In this document: positions 23,410 to 32,129 of the stretch, one piece after another
Layout: each line of letters begins with the position of its first letter
Numbering within the stretch: the first letter of the stretch is position 1
DNA from: SIG299 sp045531895
GTDB taxonomy: Bacteria > Bacillota > Clostridia > Lachnospirales > Lachnospiraceae
Assembly: GCA_045531895.1 (NCBI GenBank)
Contig: JAZSEW010000046.1
Coordinates: 1-38,453 of the forward strand
Reading direction: 5' to 3'
Length of the DNA stretch: 38,453 bases
Translations under genes and position numbers: made by a program
Notes under the pieces: model-generated
What the model saw: the letters and a program-made list of their open reading frames with translations, nothing else
Database searches by the model: none
What the model was told of the DNA's origin: nothing

Positions 23410-25914
23410 ATGACAAAACAGGAATTTAGAGCGTTATGCGAGCAGAGAATTGTGCTTTTAGACGGTGCTACCGGTACAAATTTACAAAAGGCAGGAATGC
23501 CTACAGGAGTATGTCCGGAACAGTGGATTTTAGAAAATAAAGAGGCGGCAAAAAAGCTTCAGACAGCATTTTTAGAGGCAGGAGCGGATATTTTATATGC
23601 ACCGACCTTTTCTGCTAACAGAATTAAACTGGCAGAGTATGGTTTGCAGAATAAATTAAAGGAAATGAATAAACAACTGGTGCAATTATCAAAGGATATT
23701 GTGGCAGAGTATGAAGATAAAAATGGTTGCCCGAAGGGAATCCATTACATTGCCGGTGATTTAACTATGACCGGAGAATTATTGTATCCAATCGGAAAAC
23801 TACAGTTTGAAGAACTGGTAAATATATATAAGGAACAGGTAAAGGTACTCTGGGAGGCAGGCGTGGATTTATTTGTGGTGGAAACCATGATGAGTCTGCA
23901 GGAGTGTCGTGCAGCTGTCATTGCAATTAAGGAGACCTGTGACCTTCCGGTTATGGTGACACTGACCTTTGCAGGAGATAACAAGACCATGTATGGAACG
24001 ACGCCGGAGGCTGCTATGGTTGTTTTACAGTCATTAGGAGCCGATGCTGTAGGGGTAAACTGTTCTGCCGGGCCGGAAACTATGGTGCCTGTAATTGAAA
24101 GAATGGCTACTGTGGCAGAAATTCCTGTGATTGCTAAACCAAATGCCGGAATGCCGGAACTGATTGATGACAAGACTGTATATAAAATGACACCGGAGGA
24201 ATTTGCCGGACACATGGAACAGCTGGTAGCTGTCGGAGCAGGAATCCTCGGAGGCTGCTGTGGTTCCGAGCCTTCTCATATTGCGGCAGTGAAGAAAATG
24301 AGTGAAAATAAGGTGCCTCGTAAGCCACAGGTACATAAGTCTATTCTGGCAACAGAGAGGGAAATCTTCCCAATCGATATTGATGGGCAGTTCCGTGTAA
24401 TTGGTGAGCGAATCAACCCAACAGGAAAGAAAGCTTTGCAGGCAGAACTCAGAGAAGGCAAAATGGATCTGGTGCTTCAATATGCAAAGGAGCAGGAAGA
24501 AGCCGGAGCTTATATTCTGGATGTGAATGCCGGAATGCCGGGCATTGATGAAAAGGAACGGCTGATTCAGATTATTTATGAAGTGTCCCAGAATTCGTCG
24601 CTGCCGCTGGCGATTGATTCCAGCCATGTGGATGTGATTGAAGAGGCACTCCGGATTTATCCGGGCCGTGCTTTGGTGAACTCGGTTTCCTATGAGCAGG
24701 AGAAAATGGAACAGTTGCTTCCAATTGTGAAAAAGTATGGAGCAATGTTTATTTTACTTCCGTTATCTGAGCATGGATTGCCAAAGGATCAGGAGGAAAA
24801 ACGTGAATTTATTCATGCTGTTATGAGTGCGGCATTAAATCTTGGTTTAACAAAAGAAGATATCGTGGTAGATGGACTGGTAAATACTATTGGTGCAGGA
24901 AAGGATGCAGCAAAGGAAACTTTAGCAACAATTCGTTATTGTAAGGATGAATTGGGACTTGCCACAAGTATTGGTCTCTCCAACATTTCCTTTGGACTTC
25001 CTGCAAGAGGTTTTGTCAATACAGCATTTCTGACCATGGCAATCGAAGCGGGACTTACGATGGCAATTGCCAATCCGTGTCAGAAGATGACCATGCAGTA
25101 TATGCTGGCTGCAGACTTGCTCATGGGAAAAGAAGGTGCTGATATTGCGTTCATTGAAGCTGCGCCGGGTATGGCAGTACCAACGGGTGTAACAGGAACT
25201 GCTGTGTGTGGCCAGAGTAATGGAACAGTGGCAACTGAAAAAAATGCAGGAGGACAAAAGAAGGAAGAAACGGGTACGGTACTGTTTCAGGCTGTACTGA
25301 AAGGGAATAAGAGAAATATTCTGGAATTGACGGAAAATGCATTGAAAGAAACTGCATACGGGGCAACAGAGACAGAACGGGCAAATAAAATATTAAATTC
25401 AGACTTAATACCTGCAATTAATAAGGTGGGTGAATTTTTCGAGAAGAAGAGGTATTTCTTACCACAGCTGATTGCGTCTGCAGAAACAATGGAGATGTCC
25501 ATGAAGCGTCTGGAACCACTACTTGCTACCGGTGACGGTCAGAAGAGAGGCAGAGTTATCATTGCAACAGTGAAAGGCGATATCCACGATATCGGAAAAA
25601 ATCTGGTAGCACTGATGCTGAAAAATTATGGCTTTGAAGTAATCGATATGGGTAAAGATGTAGAGTCTGAGGCAATTGTAGAAAAAGCAAAGGAAGTGCA
25701 GGCTGACTTAATTGCGTTATCTGCATTGATGACAACCACCATGACTCGTATGAAAGAAGTAGTGGAAATAAAAAATGCTGCCGGACTTTCCGCAAAGGTA
25801 ATTATCGGTGGTGCAGTGACTACAGAGGATTATGCAAAGGAAATAGGTGCTGATGGCTATGCAAGAGATGCACAGGATGCTGTAAAGGTTGCAATTGCTT
25901 TGACGGAAAAATAA
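23410..25914 (+). CDS. metH: Cobalamin-dependent methionine synthase, short form
   Basis: Transfers a methyl group from methyl-THF through cobalamin to homocysteine. Domains in order are: homocysteine domain (about 1-290; LLDGATGTNLQ, zinc Cys in GVNCSAG and GGCCGSEPS); pterin-binding domain (about 320-590; GERINPTGKK, DVNAG); B12 cap (about 620-700); B12 domain (about 705-834), with DIHDIG placing the cobalt ligand at His726. At 834 aa it lacks the C-terminal S-adenosylmethionine reactivation domain of the roughly 1230-aa enteric enzyme, as is common in Clostridia, so a separate reactivator is expected. A Gly/Lys/Glu-rich stretch near 605-620 is the linker before the cap. GGTGAGGA precedes the ATG. 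Confidence 0.95.
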   Translation: MTKQEFRALCEQRIVLLDGATGTNLQKAGMPTGVCPEQWILENKEAAKKLQTAFLEAGADILYAPTFSANRIKLAEYGLQNKLKEMNKQLVQLSKDIVAEYEDKNGCPKGIHYIAGDLTMTGELLYPIGKLQFEELVNIYKEQVKVLWEAGVDLFVVETMMSLQECRAAVIAIKETCDLPVMVTLTFAGDNKTMYGTTPEAAMVVLQSLGADAVGVNCSAGPETMVPVIERMATVAEIPVIAKPNAGMPELIDDKTVYKMTPEEFAGHMEQLVAVGAGILGGCCGSEPSHIAAVKKMSENKVPRKPQVHKSILATEREIFPIDIDGQFRVIGERINPTGKKALQAELREGKMDLVLQYAKEQEEAGAYILDVNAGMPGIDEKERLIQIIYEVSQNSSLPLAIDSSHVDVIEEALRIYPGRALVNSVSYEQEKMEQLLPIVKKYGAMFILLPLSEHGLPKDQEEKREFIHAVMSAALNLGLTKEDIVVDGLVNTIGAGKDAAKETLATIRYCKDELGLATSIGLSNISFGLPARGFVNTAFLTMAIEAGLTMAIANPCQKMTMQYMLAADLLMGKEGADIAFIEAAPGMAVPTGVTGTAVCGQSNGTVATEKNAGGQKKEETGTVLFQAVLKGNKRNILELTENALKETAYGATETERANKILNSDLIPAINKVGEFFEKKRYFLPQLIASAETMEMSMKRLEPLLATGDGQKRGRVIIATVKGDIHDIGKNLVALMLKNYGFEVIDMGKDVESEAIVEKAKEVQADLIALSALMTTTMTRMKEVVEIKNAAGLSAKVIIGGAVTTEDYAKEIGADGYARDAQDAVKVAIALTEK

Positions 25915-25927
25915 AATGCGGTATAAT
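25900..25927 (+). promoter_or_regulatory. Promoter-like sequence at the metH/GH43 junction
   Basis: TTGACG (25900-25905), 16-base spacer, TATAAT (25922-25927), overlapping the end of metH. Transcription would start near 25934, inside or just before the AGGAG of the next gene, leaving a leader of only about ten bases. Confidence 0.45.
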
Positions 25928-25943
25928 AAGATAGGAGAATTTT

Positions 25944-27470
25944 ATGAAGTATACAAATCCGATTATTAAGGGATTTTATCCGGATCCGAGCGTATGTTTT
26001 GCAAATGGTAAATATTATCTGGTGTCCAGCTCCTTTCAGTACTTTCCGGGGGTGCCGTTGTTTGAAAGCGAGGATTTAGTCAACTGGAAGCAGATTGGTC
26101 ATGTGCTTACAAGAAAATCGCAGGTAATGCTTGAAAAGATAGCAAGCTCCGGTGGTGTGTTTGCACCAACCATTCGCTATAATGACGGACGATTTTATAT
26201 GGTGACAACTAATGATACTACACATGAGAACTTTTATGTGTATACGGATGATATTTACGGAGAGTGGTCTGAGCCCATTACCGTAGAGCAGAATGGGATT
26301 GATCCTTCTTTGCTATTCGACGGGGAACATGTGTATTTTATGAGCAACGGAACCGATGAAAACGGAGAAGGGGGCGTAGTACAGTGTGAAATTGATATTA
26401 CTACCGGAAAAAAGCTTTCTCCAAGCAAATGTATCTGGAAAGGGTCCGGCGGCCGTTTTCTGGAAAGCCCTCATATGTATCATATCGGTAGTGCTTATTA
26501 TTTAATGGCGGCAGAGGGTGGTACAGAGTATGGTCATATGATTACTTATGCCAAGTCAGACTCTGTATGGGGACCATTTACCAACTATCCGGATAACCCG
26601 GTATTAACAAATCGTAATAAAGCACCATACATCATTCAGGGTATCGGTCATGGCGATTTGATTCAGGATAAATTTGGTGACTGGCATATTATTTGTCTGG
26701 GCTTCCGTCAGATACATATGTGGAGAGCATATCATATCCTTGGAAGAGAAGTATTTATGGTTCCGGTTATTTTTCATGAGGACGGATGGTTTACTGCCGG
26801 AACGGATGGTACCGCAGATGCAGAATATGAAATCAAGGGTGAGTTTACACAGAATGAAAAGAAACAATATACCTTCGAAAATACTGAATGGAATATTGAC
26901 TGGTGCTATATGCGCCATCCGGTACTTGAAAATTATGAGCTTACTTCTGCTAAGGCAGTGTTGCATGGAACAGATATTACGCTGGACGCTGTAGATTCTC
27001 CGACATTTCTTGGAATCCGCCAACGTGACTTTGATATGAATTTAAATGCAGAATTAATAATAGATACAGGCGAGGCGGGAATTACGGTATATTCCTGCGA
27101 GAATGAACATTATGATATTGCACTTCGAAAGACTGTTGGAGAAGAAAGCTATGAAGCAGTATTGCGGTTGAGTATTGGAGGTATTAAGCACGAGCAGGCG
27201 GTGGTGACTGTTCCTTATGCTAAAGTACGTCTGAGTGTCATTTGTGATGGGGCAAATTACTTTTTTACAGTCATTCCAAAAGAAGAGTCCGGCAGAGAAA
27301 CAGAAGCGATATATCTTGGTGCCGGACAAACTAAATATGTATCCAAAGAAGTTTCCGAAGGTTTTACCGGAGTTCTTCTTGCATTATATGCTGTAGGAAA
27401 TAACACAGCAGAATTTACCGATTTCAATGTCACTTATACAACGGGTGAAGAAAGAAAAAGCACACTATAA
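25944..27470 (+). CDS. Glycoside hydrolase family 43 beta-xylosidase/arabinofuranosidase
   Basis: Removes xylose or arabinose from oligosaccharides by an inverting mechanism. The 508-aa protein has no signal peptide and so probably acts in the cytoplasm on imported oligomers. The five-bladed propeller carries the catalytic base Asp14 (GFYPDPS), the pKa modulator Asp120 (NGIDPSLLFDG) and the acid Glu174 (FLESPHMY). The start wording YTNPIIKGFYPDPS and the C-terminal beta-sandwich (about 320-500) are typical of the xylosidase-type subfamilies. AGGAG lies seven bases before the ATG. Its placement behind metH seems incidental; an aldo/keto reductase gene follows after 43 bases. Confidence 0.9.
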   Translation: MKYTNPIIKGFYPDPSVCFANGKYYLVSSSFQYFPGVPLFESEDLVNWKQIGHVLTRKSQVMLEKIASSGGVFAPTIRYNDGRFYMVTTNDTTHENFYVYTDDIYGEWSEPITVEQNGIDPSLLFDGEHVYFMSNGTDENGEGGVVQCEIDITTGKKLSPSKCIWKGSGGRFLESPHMYHIGSAYYLMAAEGGTEYGHMITYAKSDSVWGPFTNYPDNPVLTNRNKAPYIIQGIGHGDLIQDKFGDWHIICLGFRQIHMWRAYHILGREVFMVPVIFHEDGWFTAGTDGTADAEYEIKGEFTQNEKKQYTFENTEWNIDWCYMRHPVLENYELTSAKAVLHGTDITLDAVDSPTFLGIRQRDFDMNLNAELIIDTGEAGITVYSCENEHYDIALRKTVGEESYEAVLRLSIGGIKHEQAVVTVPYAKVRLSVICDGANYFFTVIPKEESGRETEAIYLGAGQTKYVSKEVSEGFTGVLLALYAVGNNTAEFTDFNVTYTTGEERKSTL

Positions 27471-27513
27471 TTAACAGCCGGAGAAAACGGCAGAGAGAAG
27501 GAGAGGGTTTATT

Positions 27514-28638
27514 ATGGAACTTAGAACATTAGACAAGCTTGGTATTAAAACTTCATTACTTGGTTTTGGGTGTATGCGCTTTCCAACCAATGCAGAGGGA
27601 AAAATTGATGAAGAAAGAGCACAGAAAATGTTAGATGATGCCTATGCAGCCGGTGTCAATTATTATGACACTGCATGGCCGTATCATAATGGAGAAAGTG
27701 AACCATTTGTAGGTAGGGCAATGAAAAAATATCCGAGAGAAAGTTTTTACTTTGCTACAAAGCTTCCTTGCTGGGATGTTAAGGTGAGGGAAGATGCCAC
27801 CAGAATTTTTAATCAGCAGCTGGAGCATCTGCAGTCTGACTATGTGGATTTCTATCTGTTGCATGCATTAAATAAAGACCGTTTCCATGAAATGTGTAAT
27901 CTTGGTGTTGTAGATGATATGGTAGAATTAAAGAAACAGGGAAAAATTAAGTATCTCGGTTTCTCTTTCCATGATAACTATGAAGCTTTTGAAGAAATTC
28001 TCACTTATCGTGACTGGGATTTCTGCCAGATTCAGTACAATTACATGGATACAAATGAGCAGGCAGGAGATAAGGGATATGCTCTTTGCGAAAAGTTAAA
28101 TGTGCCAATTGTAATTATGGAGCCGATTAAGGGTGGTGCCTTGGCTTCTTATGCACCGGAAGTAGAAGAAATGTTTAAGACTGTTCGTCCGGACAAGAGC
28201 ATTGCTTCATGGGCACTGCGCTGGGTAGCAAGCAAGCCGCAGATTAAAGTGGTTTTAAGCGGAATGTCTACGGAAGAACAAGTAAACGATAATTTGGAAA
28301 CCTTCGGAAATTTTGAAACGTTGTCTGAAAAAGAACTGGAAACAGTTGATAATGTAGTTAAAGAAGTTAAATCCAGAATAAAAAATGGATGTACAGCCTG
28401 TCGCTATTGTATGCCGTGTCCGTTTGGGGTAAATATTCCTCGGAATTTTGCTATCTGGAATAATTATGGTATGTACAATAATGCCGGTGCAGCAAAGTGG
28501 CGTTATTTTAATGAAACTAAAGAAGAAGAGAGGGCAGACAGGTGCATGTCCTGCGGTGCCTGTGAGGAAGTATGCCCACAGAAACTTCCAATCAGAGAAC
28601 ATCTGACACAGGTGGCAGAACTGATGAATACTCTATAA
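27514..28638 (+). CDS. Aldo/keto reductase with C-terminal 4Fe-4S domain
   Basis: The barrel (about 1-285) shows the usual tetrad: Asp and Tyr in YYDTAWPYHNGESE, Lys in ATKLP and His in LLHAL. The tail (about 290-374) has two Cys clusters, CTACRYCMPCP and CMSCGACEEVCP, which should bind two 4Fe-4S clusters. Such ferredoxin-tailed reductases are widespread in anaerobes and their substrates are mostly unknown; electron exchange with ferredoxin is inferred. The 374-aa length is normal for the group. GGAGAGGG precedes the ATG. Co-transcription with the GH43 gene is possible, since no terminator lies between them. Confidence 0.92.
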   Translation: MELRTLDKLGIKTSLLGFGCMRFPTNAEGKIDEERAQKMLDDAYAAGVNYYDTAWPYHNGESEPFVGRAMKKYPRESFYFATKLPCWDVKVREDATRIFNQQLEHLQSDYVDFYLLHALNKDRFHEMCNLGVVDDMVELKKQGKIKYLGFSFHDNYEAFEEILTYRDWDFCQIQYNYMDTNEQAGDKGYALCEKLNVPIVIMEPIKGGALASYAPEVEEMFKTVRPDKSIASWALRWVASKPQIKVVLSGMSTEEQVNDNLETFGNFETLSEKELETVDNVVKEVKSRIKNGCTACRYCMPCPFGVNIPRNFAIWNNYGMYNNAGAAKWRYFNETKEEERADRCMSCGACEEVCPQKLPIREHLTQVAELMNTL

Positions 28639-28642
28639 AATA

Positions 28643-28678
28643 AAACCAGCCGGTAGCTGATGCGCCGGCTGGTTTTTT
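28643..28678. terminator. Strong bidirectional terminator
   Basis: A perfect 11-bp stem (28643-28653 with 28665-28675), 11-nt loop, and six T (28673-28678) on plus; on minus the stem is followed by TTTTATTTTA. It separates the converging aldo/keto reductase and HAD genes. Confidence 0.92.
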
Positions 28679-28698
28679 GCACAGAAAAGATGAAATGG

Positions 28699-29484
28699 CT
28701 ATGAAATTTGTAGTAATTCCTGAATTGCAGTTATGACATCGTCACAACGATAATTAAATTGTAATTTAATTTCATCTATGGCATTATTCATAATATATCC
28801 GTATTTTACAGCGGAAAGCATTTCTAAGTCATTATAATTATCACCAAATGCAGCACATTGGTCAGAGGTAATGCCAAGGCTCTGAATCAGTTCCTGCAGG
28901 GCAAGCCCTTTGTTCACATCCGGTGCCACAAAGTCTAACCATCCATGACCGGAGATGGTGCATTTTGCTTTATTTTCATGACGCTTAATCAGTTCGGGTC
29001 CATGACCTTCTACAATACCGGAAAGCTCAAAAACAGAAACCTTATAGAAAGGTTCCGGATGTTCTTCCGGTGAGGAAATAACAGTGACATCATTTTTTAC
29101 GTGATTCACCATACGGTCTAAAAATGCCTCTGTTTTTGGCATTAAATAGGTACACAGTTTACCTGAAATCTGCAGTTCGCAGCCGGGCAGGGATAAAATA
29201 TCATGACTGATGGCAAGAGCAGCATCACGTTCCATCGGATGACAGGCAATCAGCTTATCCTGGTAAAAAACAAGGGAACCGTTTTCACAAATAAAGGCCA
29301 TATGCTTTGATGCAGAGCCGAACAGGCGTTTTAAATTTAAATATTGTCTGCCACTGGCAGCAACAAAAATAATATCATGTTCTGTAGCAAGCTTTTCAAT
29401 AAAAGGGATGACATTAGGAGGTAAGCTCTGGGCACCGTTTTGCAATAAAGTACCGTCCAAGTCGCTGGCAATCAGTTTAATCAT
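28699..29484 (-). CDS. Cof-type HAD-IIB family phosphatase
   Basis: The 261-aa protein has HAD motif I DLDGTL with Asp8 and Asp10, motif II in VAASGRQ, and motif IV GDNYNDLEML near the C-terminus, with a type IIB cap between. Members dephosphorylate sugar phosphates, nucleotide-related compounds or flavin precursors; the substrate cannot be fixed here. AAGGAG precedes the ATG. It is 36 bases downstream of the uridine kinase gene on the same strand and shares its promoter, which may hint at a nucleotide or sugar-phosphate role. Confidence 0.9.
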   Translation of the reverse strand: MIKLIASDLDGTLLQNGAQSLPPNVIPFIEKLATEHDIIFVAASGRQYLNLKRLFGSASKHMAFICENGSLVFYQDKLIACHPMERDAALAISHDILSLPGCELQISGKLCTYLMPKTEAFLDRMVNHVKNDVTVISSPEEHPEPFYKVSVFELSGIVEGHGPELIKRHENKAKCTISGHGWLDFVAPDVNKGLALQELIQSLGITSDQCAAFGDNYNDLEMLSAVKYGYIMNNAIDEIKLQFNYRCDDVITAIQELLQIS

Positions 29485-29520
29485 GTTTGGTATGCTCCTT
29501 AAATTCTGTTGGTATAGTAG

Positions 29521-30135
29521 TTATCCGATATGGTTTTGAATTCGTTGCATAATCATTTCGAGAGCAACGCGGTTCTGCCCGCCTTCCGGTACAATGATAT
29601 CCGCGTGCTTCTTACTTGGCTCTACAAACTGCTCATGCATTGGCTTTACGGTATTCAGATACTGGGTGATAACGGAGTTTAAACTTCTTCCGCGGTCTTC
29701 TACATCGCGCAGAATACGGCGGAGAATGCGTACGTCCGCATCGGTATCCACAAAGATCTTGATGTCTAACAGGTCGGTCAGCTCTTTACATTCAAAAATC
29801 AGAATACCTTCGATAATCATTACCTTGTTCGGACAAATGGTTATTGTTTCGCGGGAACGGTTATGGGCTGAAAAATCATATACCGGACAGGTAATGGTTT
29901 CACCGGCCCGCAGCGCTTTTACATGCTCAATCATAAGGTCTGTGTCAAAGGCATTGGGATGGTCATAGTTTAAGTGGGTTCGTTCCTCATAGGTCATGTC
30001 ATCGTGGGCCTTGTAGTAGTTATCGTGCATCAGCACGGTGACGTTTTGACCAAAGTATTCTTTGATACGTTCTGTCAGGGTGGATTTTCCGCTGCCGGTA
30101 CCGCCGGCAATGCCAATCATCAATATATCAGACAT
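29521..30135 (-). CDS. udk: Uridine kinase
   Basis: Phosphorylates uridine and cytidine in pyrimidine salvage. The 204-aa length is standard. The Walker A is GGTGSGKST (11-19). HDNYYKAHDDM carries the substrate Asp, NYDHPNAFD and PVYDFSAHNR are the nucleoside-binding segments, and RRILRDVEDRGR is the lid. GTGAGGT precedes the ATG. It is the first gene of a two-gene minus-strand unit with the HAD phosphatase gene and has a near-consensus promoter at 30199-30228. Confidence 0.96.
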   Translation of the reverse strand: MSDILMIGIAGGTGSGKSTLTERIKEYFGQNVTVLMHDNYYKAHDDMTYEERTHLNYDHPNAFDTDLMIEHVKALRAGETITCPVYDFSAHNRSRETITICPNKVMIIEGILIFECKELTDLLDIKIFVDTDADVRILRRILRDVEDRGRSLNSVITQYLNTVKPMHEQFVEPSKKHADIIVPEGGQNRVALEMIMQRIQNHIG

Positions 30136-30198
30136 GTCAATTTACCTCACAAGTTGTAATACATAGAGAAATCCGGCAGTATAACCGGAACGTTTTTT

Positions 30199-30228
30199 AT
30201 TATATCGCGAAAGAAACAAAGAAGTCAA
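30199..30228 (-). promoter_or_regulatory. Promoter of udk
   Basis: On minus: TTGACT (plus 30223-30228), 18-base spacer, TATAAT (plus 30199-30204). It is back to back with the plus-strand promoter at 30241-30269. Confidence 0.8.
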
Positions 30229-30240
30229 TGCGGTTTTTTA

Positions 30241-30269
30241 TTGACATCTTTTGTCAAAAACAGTACTAT
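30241..30269 (+). promoter_or_regulatory. Promoter of the 577-aa unknown gene
   Basis: TTGACA (30241-30246), 17-base spacer, TACTAT (30264-30269). The inverted repeat TTGACA-TCTTT-TGTCAA (30241-30257) includes the -35. Transcription would start near 30276, so the coding start must lie downstream, at 30302. Confidence 0.7.
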
Positions 30270-30301
30270 GGAAGAAAAGGTTCATGTTTAAGGAGGATAC
30301 C

Positions 30302-32035
30302 ATGGCAGGAACATTACTGGAAAAAAGAGAACTATATATTGACGTTACCGTAAAAGAAGCACAGGCGGAAGAGATTTTTTTCTATCAGGTGGACTTTTTC
30401 AAAAATCAGTCGTTCCGTACGAAGGAATTCCTTTATAAGAAAGAAGAAGCGGAGGCGTTGGAAGAAGCTGAGGAAGAAGAATCTGTTGTAGAACAGCCGT
30501 TGCCACCGGAGCCGTTAGAGCTGTTTAGAGAACAGTGGGAGTTGTTTTGCAGGGAGGATATTCCGACAGAAGTCTATGCCACCGATGCAATGCGGGTGAT
30601 GGACTATGTGTTTGAACCTTTGATGAAGCAGTATCCGGATTTTAAAAAGACACCGGAGATTCGTTTGGGACGTGAATTTATTCACGACTGTGTCAGTATG
30701 GGCAGGGTGATTTCCATGTCTGTGTTTGATGAGGAACAATATTTGTCTGCGAATATCCGCAGATATATGAAAGAGCGGTATCATGATTATGTCGATGAAA
30801 TAAAGGCAGAGCATCGTGAGCATATCTTTATCCGTCAGACGATTGCGGAGGAAATGCCGGTATATCTGCTGCTGATTACAGATGCGTGCTATAAGCTGAA
30901 AAAGCAGGTGATGTTAAATCGTGGCATGAAAGAAGAAACGCTGGCAGTCAGATTCAGGGAGATTCTTGCCCTGTATCCGGAAGCAGATGTGATTGTGGAT
31001 TCTGCAACACCGGAACTTTACCGGTTATTCCGTAATATGAACCAGTTTATGGATGTAGAGAATAAACGACTGCTGTTTTCCATGGAGAGTATGCTTGCCG
31101 CCATTGGAAAATCACCGGATAACAGTGATTTGATAAAAACATATCTGCTGTATGTTCGCAATCAGGAAGAAATGCGTCAGGGAAGTTTTCTGCCGGAGAG
31201 GTTGTATAGTGTCCACAGCTTTTATCTTCCTGTGCAGCTTTCCGGGGAAAAAGCGTGGAAGAAGCAATTTGATGGCAATACTGTCTGGAAACAGGATGGA
31301 AAGGAATGCTATCATATTGTGGCGGAAGGCGATTTGAAAGGAAAATATATTATTAAGGCAGGAAAAGAGCAGTTTGTGCTCAAACTTCATGCAGTCTCTG
31401 TGCAACGTTATATGAAGAAATATGCAGTACTTCGTTTAGATGTGGAAAACTATTGCTATCCGGGTAAAATAGACCGGATGCGCATTAATACACTGGCGAA
31501 ATGCTTGTTTTCAGGAGAAGCCGGTGGAATTGATTTCATGGAACTCAAAATGAAGGATGGCAAGCAGGCATATTCACTGACTGCCGTACCGCATGCAGGC
31601 AATGAAAATCAGCTTTGGCTGAACGGTCTGCTTGCGCTTGGTAGAAAGAGCACAAAGCCGGAGAAAAGTGCGTTGGTACTGAGTGCTATGAAGGAGCAGA
31701 TGTACTGTGTGGAGGCACTGACAGAAAAAGAAGAAGAGCAGATGATTCAGATGGCGCTGGTTCGTGATGGTATTTTCCGTAAAATTGAAGCTGCCCTGGC
31801 AAAGGCAATCAAACCGGAGAAAGCTGATCGTCCGGTTGGCAGTTTATTAAAGCGGCAGAAGAGAGAAATTAAAGAACTGTTTGAAATGTATCGCTATATT
31901 GTGGTATCTTTCGGAGAAAACTTTGAATGTACCCAGAAAGCAGAGAAAAAAGAACTGTGGAAGGCAACGGAAACGGCTCTTGGAACACCGGAGGTTACAG
32001 AACGGCTTCAAAAAAAGTTTGCTTTGTTTTTCTAA
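30302..32035 (+). CDS. Uncharacterised protein, 577 aa
   Basis: I do not recognise this protein with certainty; it may belong to a DUF family confined to Clostridia (DUF5716 is a guess). Visible features are: an N-terminal strand-rich part (LYIDVTVKEAQ); an acidic Glu/Pro stretch at about 48-75; and a long, mostly helical, charged remainder with no signal peptide, membrane segment or nucleotide-binding motif. The part around 300-430 has alternating strands (YHIVAEGDLKGKYIIKAG, then FVLKLHAVSVQ) and may be a small beta domain. AAGGAGG at 30290-30296 fixes the ATG. It has its own promoter and ends just before the rex promoter. A cytoplasmic scaffold or regulatory role is possible but unsupported. 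Confidence 0.85.
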   Translation: MAGTLLEKRELYIDVTVKEAQAEEIFFYQVDFFKNQSFRTKEFLYKKEEAEALEEAEEEESVVEQPLPPEPLELFREQWELFCREDIPTEVYATDAMRVMDYVFEPLMKQYPDFKKTPEIRLGREFIHDCVSMGRVISMSVFDEEQYLSANIRRYMKERYHDYVDEIKAEHREHIFIRQTIAEEMPVYLLLITDACYKLKKQVMLNRGMKEETLAVRFREILALYPEADVIVDSATPELYRLFRNMNQFMDVENKRLLFSMESMLAAIGKSPDNSDLIKTYLLYVRNQEEMRQGSFLPERLYSVHSFYLPVQLSGEKAWKKQFDGNTVWKQDGKECYHIVAEGDLKGKYIIKAGKEQFVLKLHAVSVQRYMKKYAVLRLDVENYCYPGKIDRMRINTLAKCLFSGEAGGIDFMELKMKDGKQAYSLTAVPHAGNENQLWLNGLLALGRKSTKPEKSALVLSAMKEQMYCVEALTEKEEEQMIQMALVRDGIFRKIEAALAKAIKPEKADRPVGSLLKRQKREIKELFEMYRYIVVSFGENFECTQKAEKKELWKATETALGTPEVTERLQKKFALFF

Positions 32036-32036
32036 A

Positions 32037-32065
32037 TTGACAAAAATATAACAATGCCTTATAAT
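32037..32065 (+). promoter_or_regulatory. rex promoter with candidate Rex operator
   Basis: TTGACA (32037-32042), 17-base spacer, TATAAT (32060-32065). Overlapping the -35, TTGACAA-AAAT-ATAACAA (32037-32054) matches the clostridial Rex operator pattern TTGTTAA-N4-TTAACAA at 11 of 14 positions, which suits autoregulation. The promoter begins right at the stop of the preceding gene. Confidence 0.7.
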
Positions 32066-32129
32066 AGATAATTGGTGAAAAGTCGCAAAAGGGTGAGTTT
32101 TCAGGATATTGAAAAAAGGGGTGTTATGT

